Part shown: positions 1 to 8,085 of the stretch, one piece after another
How the letters are laid out: every line of letters starts with the position of its first letter
How positions within the stretch are numbered: position 1 is the stretch's first letter
Assembly: GCA_028714075.1 (NCBI GenBank)
Contig: JAQTMZ010000010.1
Span: 51,276-115,275 of the forward strand
DNA from: Gallionella sp.
GTDB taxonomy: Bacteria > Pseudomonadota > Gammaproteobacteria > Burkholderiales > Gallionellaceae
Length of the DNA stretch: 64,000 nt
Reading direction: 5' to 3'
Notes under the pieces: generated by a model
The model's input: the letters and a program-made list of their open reading frames with translations, nothing else
Told to the model about the DNA's origin: nothing
The model's database searches: none
Translations under genes and position numbers: made by a program

Positions 1-1
1 G

Positions 2-871
2 GTCGCCAAGCACCAATTCAAACGCGACGAATTGGAAAAGGCATTTGCCCGCGCGCAGCATCGGCCGACGGTGATCGAGGCGATTTCCCGCCCCGCAACC
101 GTCAAGCCGTGGCTGGAATACCGCGCGGCTTTCGTGAACCAGAAGCGCATCAGGCTCGGGCTGGAATTCTGGCATAAATACCGGAAAACCTTGCGCCGCG
201 CCGAACAGAAGTACGGCGTGCCGCAGAACATCATCGTTGCGCTGATCGGTGTCGAAACCATCTACGGACAGAATGTCGGCAAGTTCCGCGTGCTGGATGC
301 GCTGACCACGCTGGCGTTCGACTACCCGCGCCGTGCGGATTTTTTTCGCGGCGAGCTGGAAAATTACCTGCTGCTGGCACGCGAACAGCAGTTCGATCTG
401 CTGTCCATACACGGCTCGTATGCCGGCGCGATGGGCATCCCGCAATTCATGCCAGGCAGTTACCGCAACTATGCGGTGGATTTTAACGGCAACCGCAAGA
501 TTGATTTGTTTCACGAAGGGCAGGATGCGATAGGCAGCGTGGCGAACTACCTGCAAGCCTATGGATGGGTCAGCGGCGAACCGGTTGCCGCGCTTGCGCA
601 GGCCGGAGATGGAATCCGTGCCGGCGAAACTAAAACGCCGTGCAGCCTTGCGGCATGGTCGGCGGCAGGGGTAACGTCAAGCGTAAACTACGCGCCGGAA
701 AAATCCGCGCGTTTGACTGATTTTACCGTGGAGCAGGGCAAGGAATTCTGGCTGATGTTCAACAACTTCGAGGTTATCACGCGCTACAATAACAGCGATT
801 TTTATGCGATGGCGGTGTTTCAACTGGCGGAAGAATTGGAGGCGGCGCGCAAGGCTAGTTTGCCGAAATGA
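2..871 (+). CDS. mltB: Lytic murein transglycosylase B, 5' end cut by window
   Basis: Cleaves the glycosidic bond between MurNAc and GlcNAc in peptidoglycan, leaving anhydro-MurNAc ends; acts in the periplasm. The frame is open from base 2, so the start, signal peptide or lipobox lies outside the window; 289 residues are visible. The family's catalytic Glu stands in IGVETIYGQNVGKF. Downstream come the SLT-fold signatures AGAMGIPQFMPGSYRNY and DAIGSVANYL, and the protein ends at the usual distance from them. A TTG at 32 could be taken for a start, but the family sequence continues upstream of it. The 3' end overlaps the convergent NlpC/P60 gene by 17 bp. Assignment to the MltB family is firm; which MltB paralogue this is cannot be told. 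Confidence 0.93.
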   Translation, partial: VAKHQFKRDELEKAFARAQHRPTVIEAISRPATVKPWLEYRAAFVNQKRIRLGLEFWHKYRKTLRRAEQKYGVPQNIIVALIGVETIYGQNVGKFRVLDALTTLAFDYPRRADFFRGELENYLLLAREQQFDLLSIHGSYAGAMGIPQFMPGSYRNYAVDFNGNRKIDLFHEGQDAIGSVANYLQAYGWVSGEPVAALAQAGDGIRAGETKTPCSLAAWSAAGVTSSVNYAPEKSARLTDFTVEQGKEFWLMFNNFEVITRYNNSDFYAMAVFQLAEELEAARKASLPK

Positions 872-1322
872 CCCGCCGTGCGCCGCTATAGCGCGTACGC
901 CAGTACTTTTCGCGCATGTTTGCCACCATGATTGCCTTGCCGCTGCTGGGGGAATGTACGAAGCGCTCCTCGCCGACATAGATGCCGACATGCGAGAATG
1001 GCTGCTGGCGCGTGTTGAAAAATACCAGGTCGCCGGGGCGCAATTGGCCTGCATCCAGTTGCTCGCCCACCCGGCTCATCTCCGGGCTGGTGCGCGGCAG
1101 TTTGATCCCCAGTGTGTTCAGGTACACATGCTGCACGAAGCTGCTGCAATCGAAGCCGTTGTCGCCCGAGTTGCCGCCGTAGCGATAGGGCGTATCGGCC
1201 AGGCTCAGGGCATACAGCGCGACATCGTTCATGCGCCCGCCGGAAGGCTGTTCAGGAGGTGAGCCGGGTGTGGCGCAGGCACCGAGCAGCAGGATGAAAA
1301 AGGTAAGGCAGAGGCGTTGCAT
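855..1322 (-). CDS. NlpC/P60 family lipoprotein (D,L-endopeptidase)
   Basis: A 155-residue envelope cysteine peptidase of the NlpC/P60 (Spr/MepS-like) family, expected to cut D,L-peptide bonds in murein stem peptides. The start at 1322 opens a lipoprotein signal with lipobox LGAC (Cys16). The catalytic Cys59 lies in GFDCSSF, the His in FSHVGIYVG, and a polar third residue near FVHSPSSGK. The size is typical for a single-domain member. It is convergent with mltB, with which it shares its last 17 bp, and divergent from the secretin-like gene across only 40 bp. Both neighbours act on or in the cell envelope. A longer upstream reading of the frame is possible but would bury the signal peptide, so I reject it. 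Confidence 0.92.
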   Translation of the reverse strand: MQRLCLTFFILLLGACATPGSPPEQPSGGRMNDVALYALSLADTPYRYGGNSGDNGFDCSSFVQHVYLNTLGIKLPRTSPEMSRVGEQLDAGQLRPGDLVFFNTRQQPFSHVGIYVGEERFVHSPSSGKAIMVANMREKYWRTRYSGARRVISAN

Positions 1323-1362
1323 GGCGCGAAATTTACGGTAAAGTGGTATCGTTTGCAAAGAA

Positions 1363-2229
1363 ATGTTCTTCATGAAAAATATCCTCGCGAGTTTCGCACT
1401 GTTGCTGTTCTCCGCGCCCGTTTGGGCGGAGCTGGAAATTATTGCGCTCAAGCATCGCCGTGTGGAAGAGTTGCTGCCAATTATCCAGCCGTTGCTGGAT
1501 AAGGGCGATGTCGCCAGCGGCATGAACTACCAGCTCATCCTGCGCACCTCGCCGCGCAATCTGGCGCAAATCAGGGAATTGCTGGAGAGCCTGGATACCG
1601 CGCCGCGTAGCCTGAAAATTACCGTGATGCAAGATGTGGACAGCGAAACCGCCACGCGGTTGATCGAAGCTTCCGGCAGTGTCGGCCTGAATCGCGAGAC
1701 GCGGGTTACCGTACCGGGAAGCGTTAGCAACAGCGGGCTGAATATCGATCTGGGACAAGGTCAGGACAGGCTGAAGGCGCATGTGACCAGCACCCGTTCG
1801 CTCGAAGATGACCGCAAGACCCAGCAACTGCGGGTGCTGGAAGGCAACCGTGCGCTGGTGCGCAGCGGGCAATCCGTTCCCGTTCCGCAACGGCAGGTGA
1901 TACAAAACCAGTGGGGCACGCAGGTGATCGACAGCACGCAATACCAGGAAGTGGGCAGCGGGTTTTATGTGCTGCCGCGCGTCAACGGCGACCGGGTGAC
2001 ACTGGAAATCAGCGCGCAGAATGACTCGCTCGCGCCTAATTCCGGGAGCAATCCGACCATGCGTGTCCAGCAGACTTCCAGTGTCGTATCGGGCCGTTTG
2101 GGCGAATGGCTGGAAGTGGGCGGATTGGGGCAGAAAAAAAATACCGACGATTCGGCTGTATCCTCGCGCAGCACATCCCGGACGCGCGAGCAGCGCAGCG
2201 TGCTGATCAAGGTGGAAGAGGTTCAGTGA
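1363..2229 (+). CDS. Short secretin-like (type II/III secretion N-domain) periplasmic protein
   Basis: 288 residues with a signal peptide ending near VWA|ELE (residue 22). The segment after it resembles the secretin N0/N1 fold: IIALKHRRVEELLPIIQPLL, then LILRTSPRNLAQIRELLESLD. The C-terminal half has the look of a secretin core strand set: NRALVRSGQSVPV, VGSGFYVLPRVNGDRVTLEI, RSVLIKVEEVQ. It is much shorter than true outer-membrane secretins (500-700 aa) and no pilus or secretion genes are nearby, so it may be a stand-alone secretin-fold protein and not a pore. ATGs at 1363 and 1372 are both possible; the second gives a cleaner signal peptide. No partner is visible. Fold family is moderately sure; the function is unknown. 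Confidence 0.75.
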   Translation: MFFMKNILASFALLLFSAPVWAELEIIALKHRRVEELLPIIQPLLDKGDVASGMNYQLILRTSPRNLAQIRELLESLDTAPRSLKITVMQDVDSETATRLIEASGSVGLNRETRVTVPGSVSNSGLNIDLGQGQDRLKAHVTSTRSLEDDRKTQQLRVLEGNRALVRSGQSVPVPQRQVIQNQWGTQVIDSTQYQEVGSGFYVLPRVNGDRVTLEISAQNDSLAPNSGSNPTMRVQQTSSVVSGRLGEWLEVGGLGQKKNTDDSAVSSRSTSRTREQRSVLIKVEEVQ

Positions 2230-2401
2230 TATTGAAGGTGCCGGTGAAGGCGGGAAAGATTTATAAGTTCAGTAAAAAAGGAAAAATTCAAATGCTTCGG
2301 TCAGTTTCAAAATGTAGATGCCAATCATGCAGCTCAATCATAAATTACCAATCAGCTATACCTACTGAATGGCCCGCACAAACAGATAACAGGGGGGCAG
2401 C

Positions 2402-3562
2402 ATGAAACTGTCGGCACATCCGCTGTGGCTGGTAGGTTTTCGCCCGTTTTTCGGGCTGGCGTGTTTGTCTGGATTGAGCCTGCCGATCCTGTGGGCATTG
2501 CTTTTTTCGGATGCGATTTCGGCGTCGGCAATGGCGTTTCCCAAGGTGCAATGGCATGCCCACGAGATGTTTTTCGGCTTTGGCTGGGCGGTGCTCGGCG
2601 GTTTCCTGCTGACTTCGACCAAGAACTGGGTCGGGATTCGCGGCTACCACGGCTACCCGCTGATGTTTCTCGCCGCCGCATGGCTTTTCGAACGGGCCGG
2701 CATGTGGTTCGGGGGAGCCTGGCCGCCGCTGCTGTTCCGGGTTTCAAACAACCTGTTTCTCGGGTCGATTGTTGCGATGCTGCTGTGGACGCTGATCAGC
2801 AACCGCAAGAATGACACCTATCGCGACAACTACTTTTTTTTCGTGATTCTCCCGGCGTTTCTGCTGGCGAAAAACCTGATGCTGAGCCACGACTATTTCC
2901 AGATCGGCTGGAGCATGGCGCTGGGGCTTTTCCGGATGGCATTCCTGGTGATGCTCGAGCGGACGCTCGCCACATTCATGAAGGCCGGGTTCCAGGTTTC
3001 GATCCTGAACAACCCGGCGCTGAACAAGGCGATCAAGATTCTCGGGCTGGCCCTGGTGTTCGAAAGCCTGCTGCCGCCGCAGCTATCCGGCTGGATCGCG
3101 CTGCTGCTCGCGCTGCTGCTCGCGGGGCGCTTCTTTTTCTGGAAACCCCAGTTGGCCGTACAGCGGCTCGATATCGCGGTTATGTATCTGGGTTATCTCG
3201 CGCTGGTCGCGCAATTGCTGATCGAGTTTATCCGGCATGTCGCCCATCCTGAATGGCCCACATCCCTGTCCATCCACGTGTTCACTTTCGGCGTGATGGG
3301 CATCATTATTCCCGGCATGCTGGTCAGGATATCCAAGGGGCACACCGGCAGAAAAGCGGGTTTCGATGCGGCCGATAAAATGGTTCTCAGGGTCATGATC
3401 CTGGCATTCGTGTTACGCATCGTTGCGCCACAGATTTATCCTGCCGGCTATACGCTGTGGATTTACCTCGCGGCATTTTGCTGGCTGGCCTGTTTTGCGA
3501 CACTCGCATGGCGGTATATTCCGATCCTCATGCAGCCACGGATCGATGGCAAGGAACACTAA
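2402..3562 (+). CDS. nnrS: NnrS family heme/copper-type membrane protein
   Basis: A 386-residue polytopic inner-membrane protein that is almost wholly hydrophobic helices (about 12). It opens with the NnrS signature region HPLWLVGFRPFFGLACLSG, followed by VQWHAHEMFFGFGWAVLGGFLLT, which carries the His residues thought to bind heme/copper. Late signatures include HVFTFGVMGIIIPGMLVR and GHTGR. NnrS proteins protect against nitric oxide stress and often travel with denitrification genes; none is present here. The ATG at 2402 follows a purine-rich ribosome site (ggggggc). The 172 bases upstream hold no convincing FNR/DNR box. Family assignment is firm. Confidence 0.93.
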   Translation: MKLSAHPLWLVGFRPFFGLACLSGLSLPILWALLFSDAISASAMAFPKVQWHAHEMFFGFGWAVLGGFLLTSTKNWVGIRGYHGYPLMFLAAAWLFERAGMWFGGAWPPLLFRVSNNLFLGSIVAMLLWTLISNRKNDTYRDNYFFFVILPAFLLAKNLMLSHDYFQIGWSMALGLFRMAFLVMLERTLATFMKAGFQVSILNNPALNKAIKILGLALVFESLLPPQLSGWIALLLALLLAGRFFFWKPQLAVQRLDIAVMYLGYLALVAQLLIEFIRHVAHPEWPTSLSIHVFTFGVMGIIIPGMLVRISKGHTGRKAGFDAADKMVLRVMILAFVLRIVAPQIYPAGYTLWIYLAAFCWLACFATLAWRYIPILMQPRIDGKEH

Positions 3563-3642
3563 AAGCTGGTGATGAAACACCAGCCAACACTGTAGGGGGG
3601 GCGATGAGCCGCGCCCCTGCAGATTAAAATTACAAATTTTGT

Positions 3643-4374
3643 ATGGATAAAACATTCCACCCCATTTTGACCGACCGGCAAGAGCTATCGGATATGCATC
3701 TGCAAATCCGCCGCATGTGCCACGATCTCAATGCGCCCATCCGCGCCATCCATGGCTTTGCGGAAATTCTGCAACGGCGCGAGGCGGAGCAATTGAGCGA
3801 GAGGGGCAACATGTACTTGCAGCGCATGGTTGCCGCCACCCATACCATGGAGCAGGTTGTCAGCCGCCTGCATCAGTACGCCCGGCTTGCCACCCATGCG
3901 GTTAAGCTCAAACCTGTTTCAGTCGCGCAGTTTACCGGGGAAATCATCGCTACCCATTACCGCAACCTGCCTGCCGGCGCATCCCTGCAATGGCAGGCGG
4001 ATCAGTCGCTGGTGTGGCCCAGCGACCCGGTGCTGCTGGAAACCGTTTTGCGGGAGCTGGTGGAGAATGCCCTGCTGTACACCAAAGCTGAAGCTCCCGC
4101 GCAAGTGAACATTGCGTGGAGCGTCGAGCAAGACCGGCTGTTGCTGACAGTCAGCGATGCGGGCATCGGCATCGCTCCGGAATATCACCAGCGCGTGTTC
4201 GACCTGTTCGAGCGCCTGCACAGCCGCGACCAATTTCCTGGTGCGGGAACCGGCCTCACCATGGTGCTCAAGGCGGTCAACCTGCTGGGCGGCACCATTG
4301 CGCTGGCTTCCGCCGACGGCCTCGGCACCACCGTGCAAATCTCGTTACCCAGGCCGGATGGAGCAAGCGTTTGA
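3643..4374 (+). CDS. Small cytoplasmic histidine kinase without sensor domain
   Basis: 243 residues made only of a dimerisation/phosphoacceptor helix pair and an ATPase domain. The H-box is CHDLNAPIRAIHGFAEIL with phospho-acceptor His27. The N-box is ELVENALLYT, and the glycine boxes are DAGIGI and GAGTGL. There is no membrane segment and no recognisable input domain, so it must take its signal from a partner or act within a phosphorelay. Its stop is overlapped by 4 bp by the next kinase gene (TTGA), which implies translational coupling. It heads a co-directional signalling operon reaching to 9360. Confidence 0.9.
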   Translation: MDKTFHPILTDRQELSDMHLQIRRMCHDLNAPIRAIHGFAEILQRREAEQLSERGNMYLQRMVAATHTMEQVVSRLHQYARLATHAVKLKPVSVAQFTGEIIATHYRNLPAGASLQWQADQSLVWPSDPVLLETVLRELVENALLYTKAEAPAQVNIAWSVEQDRLLLTVSDAGIGIAPEYHQRVFDLFERLHSRDQFPGAGTGLTMVLKAVNLLGGTIALASADGLGTTVQISLPRPDGASV

Positions 4375-6737
4375 GCCGGCAATCCTCCTCGGCATTTCTG
4401 CTGGCTCCCGGCATCAGGTTCGTGCAGAACCTCAAGTTTGCGGAAAAATTCCTGCTTATTTTTTTGCTGCTGCTGATCCCGCTCACTTACGCAAGTTACT
4501 ATCTTCTGGACGATGTCTACCAGCATGCCCAGGAGAAACAGCTTGAATTGGACGGGCTGCAATATGCGGTTCAGGTCTCTGCACTGCTTGAATTGATTCC
4601 ACAGCATCGCGGCATGGCCAACGGCCTGCTGCAGGGCGATGAACGCTTCCGCGCCAGAATTACAGCCCTGCAACCGGCGCTGGAAAAGGCTCTGGCCGAT
4701 GCCGATGCCGCAGACCGGCGCTGGGGAGCCGAATTGCAGCTGCACAAACCATGGCAGCAGATTCGCTCCCGCTGGCTGGAGTTGTATGGCGGCACGCGGC
4801 AATTGGCTGCCGAAGCCAGCTGGCAGCAGCACACCGCCTTGATCGCGGACTATCTGGATCTGATTTTTCGCATTACCATCAACAGCCCGCTTTACACCGA
4901 AGACGATCCGGCCACGCGCCATCTGATGGAAGTGAATTTCCATTATCTGCCCCAGCTCATCGAGGCATTGGGGCAATTGCGCGGCAGCGGATCGGGCATG
5001 ATCGCGGACGGCAAAATTTCCGATTGGGAACATCGCGAATTTGTTCGCCTGATGTCAGCCGTCTCGGCGCTCTCCCGCGAAGTGAAGCGCAACATGGGGT
5101 TTGCCTTTGAGCAGAGCCCGCCATTGCAGAATGCATTTTCAGACCCGGCCAATCAAGCCGTCAGCCAGGCTGAGTGGTATGCGGCGCTGGTTCAGGCGCA
5201 AGTGTTGCAGCCCGCTGCGCCCGCTATTTCCGCCCCGCTTTATTTTGACCGTGGAACCGAAGCGATTTCCAGCGGCTATCGCCTGCTGAAGATGACCACA
5301 GAATATAACCAGAGGAGTTTTGAGCAGGACATCAGGCATCTCAATCATCACAGGAATACCCTGATAATTTCCTTTGTTCTGGGGATGCTCATCATCGGCT
5401 ATCTGATCATGGCCTTTTACTCCTCTATCCGCCATATCACCGACAGTCTTGAAAATGTTGTGGATCACCTGCAACGCGGCGAGGCGCCGCAAGAGGTTGC
5501 CTTGCCGGGGCGCGATGAGCTGGGCAATATTGTCCAATTGTTCAATCAGTTGTCCGGGCAGTTGATCCGCACCAACACCGAGTTGCGCCGCAGCCACCGT
5601 GAAGACCAGCTGCTGGGCGATCTCTCCCTGCTGGCGCTGCAAAATGACAACCTGAACCAGTTTGCACAAGCCGCCTTGCCCCTGATTGCCGCTGCCGCAG
5701 AGTGGCTGCCCTGCAAACCGGCCGGCCAAATCAACCTGGTGCGCGGCGACAAGAGCTTCTACGCCGCTGCCACGCTCGGCATGGAATCTGTCGATCCGGC
5801 CAACGCAACCCATTTGGCGGAAATGCACATTGAACGCATGGCGGGGAACAATATTCTTTGCCTGCCTTTCATGATCGGCGGCGAATGCGTTGGCGAGCTG
5901 CTTCTGCCGCTTACGGTCGAAATATTGCCACCCGATACGCAACTTTTCCTGTTGCGCTTGACCGATGCCATCGCCATCTCGATTGGTCGCCTCAGTGCCG
6001 AATCAGCCTTGCAGCAACGCGAAGCGGATCTGCTGCGTTCCAACGAGGAACTGGAGCGGTTTGCCTATATTTCTTCCCATGACCTGCAGGAACCGTTGCG
6101 GAAAATCCGCTCTTTTGGTGATCGCCTGCTCAGTAGCGTAGCGCTGGATGGCCGTTCTCTCGACTTTCTCCAGCGCATGGTGGCTGCCGCCGGACGGATG
6201 CAGGAACTGATTGAAGACTTGTTGATGTACTCGCGCGTGAATGCGAGCCAGCGCCCCTTTGTGCCGACCGACCTCAACCAGGTTGTCGCCGAAGCCTGCA
6301 ATGCCCTCGAACTGCAAATTGAGGAAACGCACGCTGCAATCCGCGTCGACCCGCTGCCCGCGATTGAAGCCGATAAAATCCAGATGGTGCAATTGTTCCA
6401 GAACCTGATTGGCAATGCGCTAAAATATCGCCGCGAAGGTGTCCCGCCTGTCATCACGATCACTCTTGACGAAATGAGCAAATCCAACCCGGAGGGAGGT
6501 ATGCTGCACCTGAAATGTCAGGATAATGGCATCGGTTTCGAGCAGCAGTATGCCGAGCAGATATTTGAAGCGTTCAAGCGGTTGCATGGCCGCGGCGAGT
6601 ATTCTGGATCGGGAATCGGCTTGTCGGTTTGCCGCCGCATCGTGGAACGGCACGGCGGGATGATTTACGCAACCAGCGAGCCGGGCATCGGGACTTGCAT
6701 GCACTTGAGCATGCGGCTTTCCCACAAGAATGCATAA
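4371..6737 (+). CDS. Membrane-bound hybrid-type sensor histidine kinase with HAMP and GAF-like regions
   Basis: 788 residues when started at the TTG of 4371, which has a GGAG ribosome site 7 nt upstream and overlaps the previous stop by 4 bp; a GTG at 4422 is the alternative. TM1 is near residues 25-45. An extracytoplasmic helical domain (IPQHRGMANGLLQGD, reminiscent of NIT-type sensors) follows, then TM2 near 328-348, a HAMP linker and a short GAF-like segment near 430-540. The H-box is ISSHDLQEPLRKI, with His570. The ATPase domain has QNLIGNALKYR, DNGIGF and GSGIGL. The H-box is of the phytochrome-like class that phosphorylates Rcp1-type single receivers, and such a receiver is the next gene. 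The ligand is unknown. Confidence 0.9.
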   Translation: MSRQSSSAFLLAPGIRFVQNLKFAEKFLLIFLLLLIPLTYASYYLLDDVYQHAQEKQLELDGLQYAVQVSALLELIPQHRGMANGLLQGDERFRARITALQPALEKALADADAADRRWGAELQLHKPWQQIRSRWLELYGGTRQLAAEASWQQHTALIADYLDLIFRITINSPLYTEDDPATRHLMEVNFHYLPQLIEALGQLRGSGSGMIADGKISDWEHREFVRLMSAVSALSREVKRNMGFAFEQSPPLQNAFSDPANQAVSQAEWYAALVQAQVLQPAAPAISAPLYFDRGTEAISSGYRLLKMTTEYNQRSFEQDIRHLNHHRNTLIISFVLGMLIIGYLIMAFYSSIRHITDSLENVVDHLQRGEAPQEVALPGRDELGNIVQLFNQLSGQLIRTNTELRRSHREDQLLGDLSLLALQNDNLNQFAQAALPLIAAAAEWLPCKPAGQINLVRGDKSFYAAATLGMESVDPANATHLAEMHIERMAGNNILCLPFMIGGECVGELLLPLTVEILPPDTQLFLLRLTDAIAISIGRLSAESALQQREADLLRSNEELERFAYISSHDLQEPLRKIRSFGDRLLSSVALDGRSLDFLQRMVAAAGRMQELIEDLLMYSRVNASQRPFVPTDLNQVVAEACNALELQIEETHAAIRVDPLPAIEADKIQMVQLFQNLIGNALKYRREGVPPVITITLDEMSKSNPEGGMLHLKCQDNGIGFEQQYAEQIFEAFKRLHGRGEYSGSGIGLSVCRRIVERHGGMIYATSEPGIGTCMHLSMRLSHKNA

Positions 6738-6757
6738 GAGATAAAGGAGATTCATGA

Positions 6758-7207
6758 ATGGCAAGTAACGAACGCATCACCATTTTGATGGCCGACGATG
6801 ACCCGGACGACCGGTTGCTGGTGCAGGATGCTTTTGATGAAATCCGGCTGGCCAATCCGCTGGTTTTTGTCGAAGACGGTGTCGAACTGATGGATTACCT
6901 GCACCGTCGTGGTGGCTACGCCCATCTCGCCGGTAGCCCATTGCCCGGGCTGATTTTGCTTGATCTGAACATGCCAAAAAAGGATGGTCGCGAGGCGCTC
7001 AAGGAGATCAAGGCCGATCCCGCCCTGCGTATGGTGCCTATTGTCGTTCTCACCACGTCGAATGCGGAAGAGGACATTCTGCGCACCTACGATCTTGGCA
7101 CCAACTCATTCATCGTCAAGCCTGTCACATTCGACAAGCTGGTGGAAATCATCCGCAAGGTTACCCAGTACTGGCTCGAAATTGTGCGCCTGCCGCCCAA
7201 TCATTAG
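6758..7207 (+). CDS. Rcp1-type single-domain response regulator
   Basis: 149 residues, a lone receiver with no output domain. The acidic pocket is ILMADDDPDDR, the phospho-acceptor Asp is in LILLDLNMPKKDG, the conserved Thr in VVLTTSNAEEDI and the Lys in NSFIVKPVTF. The long alpha4-side insert (YLHRRGGYAHLAG) is typical of Rcp1-like regulators that partner phytochrome-type kinases. The ribosome site AAGGAG lies 12 nt before the ATG; an ATG at 6754 is out of frame and closes at once. The sequence is strikingly similar to the second receiver of the following gene, which points to a recent duplication. Confidence 0.92.
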   Translation: MASNERITILMADDDPDDRLLVQDAFDEIRLANPLVFVEDGVELMDYLHRRGGYAHLAGSPLPGLILLDLNMPKKDGREALKEIKADPALRMVPIVVLTTSNAEEDILRTYDLGTNSFIVKPVTFDKLVEIIRKVTQYWLEIVRLPPNH

Positions 7208-7216
7208 GGGTCTGCC

Positions 7217-8080
7217 ATGAGTGCGAAAAACCTGAACATCCTGTTGCTGGAAGATGAAGAAAATGATTATCTTCTTATCCATGATTTGCTCAAGCAAATA
7301 TATGGCGCCGAATTCCATCTGGACTGGGCAAACACCAACGAGCAGGGTGAGCAGATGGCATCGACCCGGCACTACGACATCTTTCTGGTGGATTACCAAA
7401 TTGACAGCCAGTACACGGGAACCGGCTGGGTAACCGCCATGCGCAAAAAACTGGGCGGGAAATGTCCGCCCGCCATCCTGCTTACCGGCCAACCCGATGT
7501 GCAGTCAATTGGCGAATTAGCCAAGGAAACCGTCGGTGTTGCCTACTTTTTGACCAAGAGCGAGCTCAATACGGATAGCCTTGAACGCACCATCCGGTTT
7601 ACGCTCAAAAACCATGAATTGGTTCGCCATGCGCATAAGTTGGTCACTATCCTCATGGCCGATGACGACCCGGATGACCGCTTGCTTATGGAGGATGCTT
7701 TCGCGGAAATCCGGCTGGATAACCCGCTCGATTTTGTCGTGGATGGCGTCGAGCTGATGGACTATCTGCACCGCAGAGGCGGCTACGCGCACCTTGCCGG
7801 AACCCCGTTGCCGGGGCTGATTTTGCTCGACTTGAACATGCCCAGAAAAAACGGGCGGGAAGCCCTGCATGAAATCAAGCAGGATGAGACGTTGCGCAAA
7901 ATTCCGATTGTAATTCTGACCACATCCAAGGCCGAGGAAGACCTGCTCGCCAGTTATAACCTCGGTGCGAACTCATTCATCGTCAAGCCGGTTACCTTTG
8001 ACAAGCTCGTGGAGGTGATCCGGGCAGTCACCGATTATTGGCTGTGCATCGTTACCCTGCCAACGTCAACGGAGAAATAG
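7217..8080 (+). CDS. Double-receiver response regulator
   Basis: 287 residues: two receiver domains in tandem and nothing else. REC1 (about 1-130) has LLLEDEENDYLL, Asp in FLVDYQIDS and Lys in YFLTKSEL. REC2 (about 138-285) has ILMADDDPDDRLL, LILLDLNMPRKNG and NSFIVKPVTF. REC2 closely matches the preceding single receiver, while REC1 most resembles the receiver of the following GGDEF protein. The gene therefore looks like a fusion of the two receiver types in the operon. It could act as a phosphate sink or a relay node between the kinases and the diguanylate cyclase. It starts 9 bp after its neighbour's stop. Confidence 0.9.
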   Translation: MSAKNLNILLLEDEENDYLLIHDLLKQIYGAEFHLDWANTNEQGEQMASTRHYDIFLVDYQIDSQYTGTGWVTAMRKKLGGKCPPAILLTGQPDVQSIGELAKETVGVAYFLTKSELNTDSLERTIRFTLKNHELVRHAHKLVTILMADDDPDDRLLMEDAFAEIRLDNPLDFVVDGVELMDYLHRRGGYAHLAGTPLPGLILLDLNMPRKNGREALHEIKQDETLRKIPIVILTTSKAEEDLLASYNLGANSFIVKPVTFDKLVEVIRAVTDYWLCIVTLPTSTEK

Positions 8081-8085
8081 GCGGC

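Noticed and set aside
4116..4370. 85-codon N-terminal extension of the large kinase inside the previous gene
   Set aside because: Arg/Pro/His-rich translation out of frame with the sensorless kinase; a good ribosome site and TTG exist at 4371.
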